Assembly (NCBI GenBank): GCA_902762855.1
Contig: CACWPR010000026.1
Span: 1 to 49,763, forward strand
From: Ruminococcus flavefaciens
GTDB taxonomy: Bacteria; Bacillota; Clostridia; Oscillospirales; Ruminococcaceae
DNA: 49,763 bases
Direction of reading: 5' to 3'
The position numbers and the translations under genes are program-made. The notes under the pieces are model-generated. The model made no database searches, was not told the DNA's origin, and was given only the letters and a program-made list of their open reading frames with translations. Position 1 is the stretch's first letter; each line of letters opens with the position of its first letter. Shown one piece after another: positions 33,548 to 42,200 of the stretch.

Positions 33548-35014
33548 ATGGATAAAGCAAGAAAAATTTTCGGAAACGACATTCCCGGCCGTGTATATAG
33601 GAAGGCAGTCCGCACCAAGGAGAAGTTCATCAGGAAGTACGGCGACGACTCTGAGGAGGTCTATCACCTTTCCGCAGTGCCTGCCCCTGCCATAGGAAAG
33701 ACCCTGGGAGTGAAGAATATAGTCATCACTGAAAAGAACGGAGTGAGCTTTGACGATAAAAGTCTTATCATAGGCAACATCCGCATGGGATTCGGCCACT
33801 ACAGAATATCAATGGCAATAGCGTCAGCGGCCAGGGCAATGGGATATGACCCCTACTGGTTCGACCTGCACTCGTTCAGCCAGGCTACTTGCGGAAAGAT
33901 AATAAGCAGTCAGAACGACCTTTATTCAATGGGTTCAAGGCTCTCACAGAAGAGCTGGCTCTTCAACAGACTTGTCTGGGAACCTCTCAACAGCGAGGGA
34001 TTCCGCAGACTCTCATACAATGCCGGGGACCAGAAGACCTCCGAGCTCATGACCGCAGTATACAGGGATCTTCCCAGGGACATCCCCTTTGTGGCAACTC
34101 ATGTATGGCCGGCACAGGCAGCGGTACACGCAGGACTTACGAGGGTAGTGAACGCAGTTCCGGACAACTGGCCAATGGCACTTCATCTATCCGAGGGAGC
34201 AGTGCATACAGTTCAGACGCCCTCAGCGTATATAGGCTACCGGGCACTCAGGGGAATGGGCGGAAAGCGTCAGCTCAGGCCTATGTCCGGGGAGGACGTG
34301 GTGTACACCGGTCACTACGTTGACCATGAGCTTGTGGAGAACATCGAAAGGGACTGTGCCGCCAGGAATGAGAGAGCACTTACGGGCAAGCCACGGCGCT
34401 GGCTCATGTCAGTAGGAGGTGCCGGAGCACAGAAGGAGATATTCGTCACAGTGATAAGGAAGCTGCTGCCGGAGATAAAGAAGGGCAGGGCAGTACTGCT
34501 CATAAACGTGGGAGACCATGCGAGGGTATGGCATGAGCTGGTCAGGGAGGTGCCGCAGATGAAGGCCTTCCTCAGTGAGCATTTCGATGATTTCAGCGAG
34601 ACAGAGAGGTTCTGCCGGGAGGCTGAAAATGGTGAAATAAATGGCATCCACGCATTCTGCCACAGCGATATATTTGCGGCAGTCTACTCCACAAATCTTC
34701 TAATGAGGGTATCGGACGTTCTGATAACCAAGCCCAGCGAGCTGTCCTTCTACCCGGTCCCGAAGCTGATGATAAAGCGGGTCGGAGGCCACGAGGCATG
34801 GGGAGCTGTCAGGTCAGCGGAGGTAGGCGACGGCACCTATGAGTGTACCACACCTGCCGAAACAGCGGCAATGCTGGACCTCATCCAGAATAACGGGGAT
34901 ATTATCGCAAAGATGTGCAGTAACATCCTCACAGCAAAGCAGGCAGGAGTCTACGACGGTGCGTACCGTGCAGTGGAGCTTGCAGTCAAGGGAAAAGCCG
35001 GGGCGCAGACTTGA
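33548..35014 (+). CDS. Putative GT-B glycosyltransferase-like protein
   Basis: The 488-residue cytosolic protein has an N-terminal nucleotide-fold segment SLIIGNIRMGFGHYRISMAI (Gly-x-Gly-His-x-Arg near residue 84), as at the start of MurG or galactolipid-synthase-type GT-B enzymes. A second half has MSVGGAGAQKEIF and VLITKPSELSFYPVPKLMI, like the donor-site region of that fold. I cannot name the family. It is divergent from tetR and under the same operator, which ties it to the galactoside locus. Possible roles include making or remodelling a galactose-bearing glycan or lipid. TGGAGG lies nine bases before ATG 33548. A strong terminator follows. Confidence 0.6.
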   Translation: MDKARKIFGNDIPGRVYRKAVRTKEKFIRKYGDDSEEVYHLSAVPAPAIGKTLGVKNIVITEKNGVSFDDKSLIIGNIRMGFGHYRISMAIASAARAMGYDPYWFDLHSFSQATCGKIISSQNDLYSMGSRLSQKSWLFNRLVWEPLNSEGFRRLSYNAGDQKTSELMTAVYRDLPRDIPFVATHVWPAQAAVHAGLTRVVNAVPDNWPMALHLSEGAVHTVQTPSAYIGYRALRGMGGKRQLRPMSGEDVVYTGHYVDHELVENIERDCAARNERALTGKPRRWLMSVGGAGAQKEIFVTVIRKLLPEIKKGRAVLLINVGDHARVWHELVREVPQMKAFLSEHFDDFSETERFCREAENGEINGIHAFCHSDIFAAVYSTNLLMRVSDVLITKPSELSFYPVPKLMIKRVGGHEAWGAVRSAEVGDGTYECTTPAETAAMLDLIQNNGDIIAKMCSNILTAKQAGVYDGAYRAVELAVKGKAGAQT

Positions 35015-35036
35015 CTATTTCAGGCCAATAGTTTAT

Positions 35037-35076
35037 AATAAGACCGGGACCTTTATAGGGAACGGTCTTATTTTTT
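35037..35076 (+). terminator. Terminator of the glycosyltransferase-like gene
   Basis: AATAAGACCG (35037-35046) and CGGTCTTATT (35063-35072) form a 10-bp stem with a short inner CCT/AGG pairing, followed by an unbroken T run to 35076. Confidence 0.88.
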
Positions 35077-35095
35077 CAGACATGGAGATGTAATA

Positions 35096-35509
35096 ATGGT
35101 AAGAGACATCGTAAAAGACACCGATTTTCTTAAAATAAAGTCAGAGCCTGCCTCTCGTGAGGATATGCAGCTCATCCGGGACCTTGCAGACACGCTCAAT
35201 GCTCACAAGGAGCACTGTGTGGGACTTGCAGCCAACATGATAGGTGAGAGCAAGACGGTCCTTGCAGCTATCCTTGGAGGGGAGACAGTTGTGATGATAA
35301 ATCCCTTCATAACGGACCGCTCTGCCGGGGAGTATGAAACTGAGGAGAGCTGCCTTTCGCTGAAGGGGAGCCGTCCTGTAAAGCGCCGCCGTGTGATAAC
35401 AGTTGAGTACCGTGACAGGAATTTCAAGAAGAAAAAGAAGATACTCCGGGACTTCGAGGCCCAGATAGTCCAGCATGAAATGGACCATTTTGAAGGGATA
35501 CTCATCTGA
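35096..35509 (+). CDS. Peptide deformylase-like protein
   Basis: The 137-residue product matches the deformylase fold. Motif 1 is VGLAANMIG where classical enzymes have GLAAxQ, so Met replaces the catalytic Gln. Motif 2 is EESCLSL (Cys metal ligand kept) and motif 3 QHEMDHFEGIL (two His ligands and Glu kept). Deformylases remove formyl from new proteins. This divergent form occurs in Clostridia as I recall, often beside a classical def elsewhere, so a side role is possible. The next gene starts two bases after its stop. Confidence 0.85.
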   Translation: MVRDIVKDTDFLKIKSEPASREDMQLIRDLADTLNAHKEHCVGLAANMIGESKTVLAAILGGETVVMINPFITDRSAGEYETEESCLSLKGSRPVKRRRVITVEYRDRNFKKKKKILRDFEAQIVQHEMDHFEGILI

Positions 35510-35511
35510 AA

Positions 35512-36624
35512 ATGGAAAGGATACTCAGATTTGCGAAAGCACAGCCGGTGCTTTTAATATCCCTCATAGCGGCAGTTGTGACGATGTTCATAGTGCCGCC
35601 GGACTCCCGGTATCCCGGCTACATAAACCGGACAGTCCTCATAGAGCTGGGCGCACTTATGGCGGCAGTTGCAGGCTTCCGGAGCATAGGCATCTTTGAC
35701 ACAGTGACCGCAGTGATACTCCGGAGAGCAGGCAGCATCCGGCGGCTGGGAGCAGTCCTGGTGCTGATATGCTTTTTCAGTGCAATGCTCGTGACCAACG
35801 ACGTCGCACTGATAACCTTTGTACCTCTGACTCTGCTGATATACAGAAACATCAGCGATGAAAAGAGCCGCATAATGACCATTGTCCTGGAAACAGTAGC
35901 GGCTAACATGGGAAGTATGCTCACACCTGTAGGAAATCCGCAGAATCTGTACCTCTGCGACGAATACGGCCTGACGGCAGGAACATTTGTGAAGACCATG
36001 CTCCTGGCAGGCATCCTGGGACTTGTCTGTGTTATGCTGCTTACGCTGACACTTCCGGCAGAGCCCTGCAAGGCTCCGGAGAGCGTGGGAGGCAGGACCT
36101 CACCTGGAAAGGCCGCAGCATATGGAGCAATGTTCCTGCTTTGTCTGCTGACAGTATTCCGTGCAGTCCCGGACCTTGTATGTCTTGCAGGAGCGCTGGC
36201 AATAGTACTTGCGGCAGACTGGCGGCTCCTGGGAAAGATAGACTACGCACTGCTCGCCACATTCGTATGCTTTTTCGTTTTTGTGGGAAATATAGCCCGT
36301 ATAGAGGCGGTCAGCGGATTTTTCTCAGGGATACTGGAGGGCCGGGAGGTCCTCATAGGAGCAGGACTTTCACAGGTCATAAGCAACGTTCCGGCGGCAG
36401 TCATGCTGTCCGGTTTCACAGATAACGGCGCAATGCTGATGCTTGGAGCGGACATAGGCGGACTGGGCACAGTGATAGCGTCGCTGGCAAGTCTCATATC
36501 CTTCCAGTTCTACAGACAGGCAGAGGGCGCCCGGACCGGCAGATATATGCTGGTATTTTCGGCGGTGAACTTCGGTATGCTGGCTCTGATGCTGGGAGCT
36601 GAATTCGCAGCAGGCAACATATGA
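35512..36624 (+). CDS. Anion permease of the ArsB/SLC13-like superfamily
   Basis: The 370-residue membrane protein has about ten hydrophobic segments. It carries VTNDVALITFVPLTL and the paired motif NMGSMLTPVGNPQNLYL, which mark ion-transporter superfamily permeases (citrate, arsenite, dicarboxylate). A second half-site is GLSQVISNVPAAVMLSGFT. Substrate cannot be told. It is shorter than most (about 420), but both motif halves are intact. It is transcribed with the deformylase-like gene (two-base gap). A hairpin CCCGGC/GCCGGG without T tract follows its stop. Confidence 0.85.
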   Translation: MERILRFAKAQPVLLISLIAAVVTMFIVPPDSRYPGYINRTVLIELGALMAAVAGFRSIGIFDTVTAVILRRAGSIRRLGAVLVLICFFSAMLVTNDVALITFVPLTLLIYRNISDEKSRIMTIVLETVAANMGSMLTPVGNPQNLYLCDEYGLTAGTFVKTMLLAGILGLVCVMLLTLTLPAEPCKAPESVGGRTSPGKAAAYGAMFLLCLLTVFRAVPDLVCLAGALAIVLAADWRLLGKIDYALLATFVCFFVFVGNIARIEAVSGFFSGILEGREVLIGAGLSQVISNVPAAVMLSGFTDNGAMLMLGADIGGLGTVIASLASLISFQFYRQAEGARTGRYMLVFSAVNFGMLALMLGAEFAAGNI

Positions 36625-36657
36625 CCCCGGCGGTAAAGCCGGGAAAGGGGGAGAAAT

Positions 36658-37302
36658 ATGGACAATAAGCAGAAGAACATACTCATAGCAGTACTTTCAG
36701 CAATAATACTGATACTGCTTGTGATAATAGGAACAGGAGCACTCAAGGGTGACGGTGACAAGTCCGGGACATCCTCTGAGACCTCGGACATAATCAGTGC
36801 GGACCACTTCCAGGACTCCGCCGATGTGACTACGACGGAAGCAGAAGAGAAGGTGACCACCAGTCTTACGACTACGAAGAAGTCCAGGACCACCGTGACC
36901 CAGACAACCACCAAGAAGGTCACTACTTCAAAGACCTCCAAGACAAAAAAGACCAAGACAACAGCAGTTACTACCACAGTTACTACTACCACGACAGCGG
37001 CAGTTCAGGATGACAGCTATGTGGAGTATCATTTCCGTAACAAGAAGCTGCTGAACCAGCACTTTGAGAAGCACGGAGGGGAATTCCGTGATGATTTCGG
37101 CTACGAGACCGCTGAGGAGTACGAAAAGGGAGCCAGTGATGTTATCAACGCTCCGGATGCGCTGTATAAGTTGGAAGCCGAGGACGGCGACGGGGTGTAT
37201 TATATCGAGGATACCAATGAATTTGTAATATTGTCCACGGACGGCTATATACGTACATATTTCAGGCCAAGCGGAGGAATAGATTACTTTAACAGGCAAT
37301 AA
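36658..37302 (+). CDS. Membrane-anchored protein with Thr-rich linker and nuclease-like C-terminal domain
   Basis: The 214-residue product has one N-terminal helix (about 9-29), then a Thr/Lys-rich low-complexity stretch (about 55-115). The compact C-terminal domain (about 120-214) has YHFRNKKLLNQHFEKHG, AEEYEKGASDVI, YIEDTNEFVILSTDGYIRTY and FRPSGGIDYFNRQ. The His-x-x-x-His, Thr-Asn-x-Phe and Thr-Tyr-Phe pattern resembles C-terminal domains of polymorphic and MuF-type toxins with a barnase/colicin D-like fold. That similarity is from memory and unproven. The domain would face outside the cell. No immunity gene is evident beside it. Confidence 0.65.
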   Translation: MDNKQKNILIAVLSAIILILLVIIGTGALKGDGDKSGTSSETSDIISADHFQDSADVTTTEAEEKVTTSLTTTKKSRTTVTQTTTKKVTTSKTSKTKKTKTTAVTTTVTTTTTAAVQDDSYVEYHFRNKKLLNQHFEKHGGEFRDDFGYETAEEYEKGASDVINAPDALYKLEAEDGDGVYYIEDTNEFVILSTDGYIRTYFRPSGGIDYFNRQ

Positions 37303-37337
37303 AACACCGAAAAAATATCATCAGAGGTGAATCAGCC

Positions 37338-39164
37338 ATGAACCCAAGACTACCGTATCTCCGCAACAAGACCTCCCGGCTGACCCAGTCTCCGGGAGTC
37401 TATATAATGCGTAACAAGGACAGCGGGATAATCTACATCGGAAAGGCCAAGAACCTCCACAATCGTGTGAGCAGCTATTTCCGTGAGAACCCCGACCATA
37501 CCCCTAAGGTAGCGGCAATGGTGTCCAATGTCTACGACTACGACTTCATCGTCACCGACAGCGAGTACGAGGCTTTGCTGCTGGAGTGCAGTCTCATAAA
37601 GCAGCACAAGCCAAAGTACAACATCCTGCTGAAGGACGACAAGGGTTACCACTACATCCGCATCTCCGATGAGGAGTATCCACGGATAACCAACGAAAAG
37701 AACACCAAACAGCCGGGCAGGTACCTGGGACCCTACACCAGCGGCTTCATCACCAAGGAGGCTGTGAACGAGGTGAACCGGGTGTTCATGCTGCCCACCT
37801 GTCACAGGAAGTTCCCCCAGGATTTCGGCAAGGGACGCCCCTGTCTCAACTACCACATCAAGAACTGCATGGGACTCTGCCGTGGAAAGATAAGCCGGGA
37901 GGAGTATACAGGCATCATAGACCAGGCCGAGGAGTTCATAAAGACAGGCAGTGCAGGCTCAGTAGAGCGCATGGAGGCTGAGATGAATGCCGCCGCTGAG
38001 GAGCTTGACTTCGAGAAAGCGGCAGTCCTCCGTGACCGTATCGCCGCAGTAAAAAAGGCGGCTGAAAAGCAGAAGATAATCAACAGCGGAGTTGATTCCG
38101 CAGACGTTATCGGTTCCGCAGAGTACTACAACGGGGTGTACATCTCAGTGCTGATGTACCGTGAGAACCGACTTTTCGACAAGGCAGTATTCGGCTTTGA
38201 CAAGCCGGAGGACGGCGAGGACATCCTTGGCTCCTTCATGCTACAGTTCTACTACAGCCGGTCTGACATCCCCAGGAACGTCATAATCGACCATATGCCG
38301 GAGGACGGTGAGCTCCTTGGGGAGCTCATGGAGCAGCAGGCAGGCCACAAGGTACAGCTCCACGTACCCCAGAGGGGACGTCAGCTTGAACTGCTCAGGC
38401 TTGCAGTGAACAACAGTGCGGAGTATGCGGCACTGAAAAACGACCGTACCGGTCGTGAGGTCATTGCCCTTGAACAGCTTGGAAAGAGCCTTGGACTCAG
38501 CGCTCCGCCGAAGTATATAGAGGCCTATGACATCTCCAACCTGTCATCGGAGTCAATGGTAGCAGGAATGGTAGTATTCGAGGACGGCCGTCCCCTTAAA
38601 CGGGCATACAAGCGCTTCACCATAAAGGAACAGGACCAGCAGAACGATTACGGCTCCATGCAGGAGGTTCTCCGCCGTAGACTGATGCATATAGTCACAG
38701 GGGAAGGGGATCAGTTCTTCACGAGAAAGCCGGACCTGATACTCCTTGACGGCGGACGTGGCCACGTTCACGCCATAGAGCCGGTGTTGAAGGAGCTTGG
38801 CCTGGAGGACATCCCCCTGTACGGAATGGTCAAGGACAACAAGCACCGTACCAGAGCCATAGCCACAGGAGGCCGGGAGATACAGCTCAGCCGCATGAAG
38901 GCGGCCTTTGACCTTGTAACGAGGATACAGGACGAGGTCCACAGGTACTCAGTGAGCTTCATGCATTCAAGACATAAGAAAAAGACCTACAGCTCAGAGC
39001 TGCTGAACGTCAGGGGCATAGGCGAGAAGAAGGCAGCAAAGCTGATGATAAAGTATAAGACCATAGCCAACCTGAAAGCTGCCTCCCCCCAGGAGCTTGC
39101 GGTAACTGCGGGAGTAGGGGCGGACATTGCAATGGAGCTGTGGCGGACAATACAGGAGATGTAA
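37338..39164 (+). CDS. uvrC: Excinuclease ABC subunit C
   Basis: UvrC makes both incisions in nucleotide excision repair. The N-terminal GIY-YIG nuclease shows PGVYIMRNKDSGIIYIGKAK. A UVR domain (about 205-235: AAEELDFEKAAVLRDRIAAV) follows, then the RNase H-like domain (IEAYDISNLSSE, DLILLDGGRGHV, DEVHRYSVSFMH) and a C-terminal helix-hairpin-helix (LNVRGIGEKKAAKLM). Length 608 is typical. It lies 35 bases after the preceding gene and ends at a strong hairpin. Confidence 0.97.
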   Translation: MNPRLPYLRNKTSRLTQSPGVYIMRNKDSGIIYIGKAKNLHNRVSSYFRENPDHTPKVAAMVSNVYDYDFIVTDSEYEALLLECSLIKQHKPKYNILLKDDKGYHYIRISDEEYPRITNEKNTKQPGRYLGPYTSGFITKEAVNEVNRVFMLPTCHRKFPQDFGKGRPCLNYHIKNCMGLCRGKISREEYTGIIDQAEEFIKTGSAGSVERMEAEMNAAAEELDFEKAAVLRDRIAAVKKAAEKQKIINSGVDSADVIGSAEYYNGVYISVLMYRENRLFDKAVFGFDKPEDGEDILGSFMLQFYYSRSDIPRNVIIDHMPEDGELLGELMEQQAGHKVQLHVPQRGRQLELLRLAVNNSAEYAALKNDRTGREVIALEQLGKSLGLSAPPKYIEAYDISNLSSESMVAGMVVFEDGRPLKRAYKRFTIKEQDQQNDYGSMQEVLRRRLMHIVTGEGDQFFTRKPDLILLDGGRGHVHAIEPVLKELGLEDIPLYGMVKDNKHRTRAIATGGREIQLSRMKAAFDLVTRIQDEVHRYSVSFMHSRHKKKTYSSELLNVRGIGEKKAAKLMIKYKTIANLKAASPQELAVTAGVGADIAMELWRTIQEM

Positions 39165-39199
39165 AAAAGGACGCATCACGTGGATGCGTCCTTTTTTTA
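39163..39199. terminator. Bidirectional terminator between uvrC and the pectinase
   Basis: GGACGCATC and GATGCGTCC form a 9-bp stem with loop ACGTG, flanked by a run of A before and T after. It therefore works for uvrC rightward and for the dockerin pectinase leftward, which ends two bases away. Confidence 0.92.
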
Positions 39200-39200
39200 T

Positions 39201-42200
39201 TTAAGCATAGGGGTCAAGGTCAGTCACCATTTCCAGGAGGAATCTCTGTATCTGGAGAGCGTCCTGAACGGTAAGGCCGGTATTATCGGGGTCAACGACA
39301 TTAGCCAGTGCCATTCCCTTGTCGGTGATGTGGTTTTCGTCAGTGCCGTCAAGGCCGTACTTGTCATTATTTGAGATGGACTGCATGATAAGTACAACGT
39401 CGTTCATAGCGACGACACCATTGTCATCAGCATCTCCCCATATCCTATTGAGGGGGAATGATGTAGTTGTAGTAGCAGAAGTAGTTGTGGAAGTTGTAGT
39501 AGTTGTGGTAGTTGTAGTAGTGGTGGTAGTTGTAGTGGTGGTAGTAGTAGTTACCACAGGCTGCTCAGCGGCGAATACGATATACTGCATAACACCGGAG
39601 CTCTGGCCGTTTGTGCCGAGGACTACCTTTTCTCCTGCGCTTACCTTCAGAGAGTAAACATCGAAGGCCTTTTCGCTGGAAGAATCAGTGATGCCGACAG
39701 TGTAGGACTCCTTGGTGTAGCCGTTCATCCATGAAGGAAGAGAGGTCATACGGCTGTCGATAGCGATATAGATAATCTCGTCAGCAGCGGCAGTGAAGTA
39801 AGCCAGCTCGGAGTCAGTGTTCTTGGAGTCGCAGGCAGTGATGATACGCTCTGTGCCGGCGAGGTCAGAGGGGAGTGAAGTGATAGTGAACTCACGGTCA
39901 CCGAAAGCAAGGTCACCGGTTGATGAGCTGCTGTCAATGGACCAGCCGGATGCGTGCTCAGAGTCCTCAACGACGAGGCTGCGGATGAGAGTGCCGCTTA
40001 CGGGAAGAGCAGCGGATTCGATGTTCCAGTCCTGGCAATTGAAGCCGTTAACAGTCCATTCCTGAACGTTAGCGCCGTACTCCATGCTGCCGTTTTCTAT
40101 CTCAACAGCGGACTTGTCTGAGGATACCTTAGTGAGTATCTTGTAGGAGCCGTCGCTGTTCTTAGTGAACTTGAACTTCTGATTGTCGCCGCCGTTGTAC
40201 TGATAGAGGTCGATATTGGTACCATCGTCAGCCTTCTTGCCGGCAACGTCGAGGACGAAGGTCTTTCTGTCACCGAGGGCGGAGTAGATGTAGTAGTAAC
40301 CGTCACCGGCGCTGTAGAGTATCCAGGTGTTCCACTCGCCGGCCTTGTTTGTGCCTTCGCCGTTAGCCTCCCACTGCTGGATGTTGGCATTGTTCTCAGC
40401 GAGACCGTTAGCAACTTCGAGGTAGAGGCCGCTGTTTACGTTCTTGAACATTACCATAGTGCCGTCAGTGAATGACTCTGCGGAGGATGAACCTGAGCCT
40501 GAGGAAGTGCCGCTGTTGTAGGCCTTGCCCTGGCGCATACGTCCGGAGTACTCCATGACCTCAGTCTTTGCATCGTCAGCGGACTGAAGGGTGTAGGATG
40601 TGTACATCTTGGAAGAGCTGATGTCGAAGTTGTCGTAAGCGTCACCGCCGGACTTCTGGTTGGCGATAGTAACGTTGGAGGACTTGTTGGAAACGATAGA
40701 GTAAGCAAGTCCGCTGCCCATAGTGCAGCTCACGAACTTGTCGTTGTAGGACTTGATAGTGCCTGAGTAAGCATCGGAGCCCATAGCCTCAGCGGCAAGG
40801 GGCTTGTAGGTGCCCTCGAAGTAGTTGGCCTCGGAGAATATCTTGGAGTTGTATGAAGCGCCGAGACCGTACTGTGCATTAGTTGTGAAGTAGTTGTTGT
40901 AGCTGTGGATATGAGCGTTTCTCGCACGGGGATTACGGGACTCAGTGTTGCTGAACCAGTTGTGGTGATAGGTTATCCAGTCCTGGAACTGAGTAGTACC
41001 GCCGCCGACCAGAGAGGTCTTATGGCAGTTGATGTAGTAGTTGTAGGAGATAGTAACGTACTCGGACCACTTGATGTCAGTGGAGCCGTCGCCGTCGGCC
41101 TTGTCGGCGTCAACGGTGCCGTTGCCTGCGTAGGCATTGTAGCCCTTTTCGATAGTGTTGTTGTGGACCCACATATGAGTGGACTTGTTGTCAGCGTCGC
41201 CGGTCATTGAGATACCGTCGTCGGGGTACTGACCCAGCCAGAGATTGCGGACCTCACAGCTTGTGCAGCGCTTCATCTCGAAGCCCCATTTGTTGAGGTT
41301 AGCGTTGTAGCCGATACCCTCGATAGTAACGTTCTGGCCGTACTGGAGGTAGAGCATACTTGAACCGTCGTTCTGCTGACCGTCATTTGCCTTAGCACCG
41401 GAGGGAACGTCGATAGTGCCGATGAAACGGAATACCACGTTGGAGGGCTTTGCGCTGTAGAAGATGTTGTAGAGACCGGTCTTGCCGCCGTAGGTTATAG
41501 TATCCTTGTTGGAGTTTGTGACGTAGATAACAGTAACACCGGACTTGAGGGTACCGTCGTTATTGTAAGCGCCGACACCTGAGGAGTAGTTCCAGTGAGC
41601 GTAGCCGGAGCGGTCGAAGGACATAGTCTTGACAGTGCAGGAAGCAGAGCCGGAGGAGCCTTCCACCTTAATGGTATACTCAGTATTGCCCTTTAGGCCG
41701 GGGATGTCCACACGGTTGCTGCGGATGAGTTCGGAGTCAACTGTGGTATAGCTTGAAGAGCCGGACTGAGCGTAGCTTACCTTGACGCTGCTGCCTATCT
41801 TTGAGGAATCCCACTCAGCGAATGCCTCCTCATACCAGCCGCCGCAGAGGGTGATAGCGCCGTCAGCGGAGGAAGATGAACCGGATGAAGAAGAGCTTGA
41901 AGTGATGTTGAGGAAGGTGGGAGTCCAGTTTTTCATGTAGCTTGTGAGTGTGATGCCGTTGGCATCGGAAGCAGAGAGCACATGGCCCTTTCTGGAGGAG
42001 AGGGAGACAGCAGTACCGTCAGCCAGCTTTGTACCGTACTCCTTGAATCCGGCAACATTTTCCGGCTGTACGCCGCTCATTGAGTACCAGCCGGCAGCGT
42101 CGATGCAGTCAGCGCTCTGGAGGGTAGTGTTGATGTACATTACCTTAGCAGTATCTCTCCAGGGACGTCCAAGGTATCCGGTCTTGACAGTAAGAGCGGA

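Noticed and set aside
36928-37000. Short tandem Thr codons as a CRISPR-like or satellite array
   Set aside because: They encode an ordinary Thr-rich linker in frame; there are no spacers.
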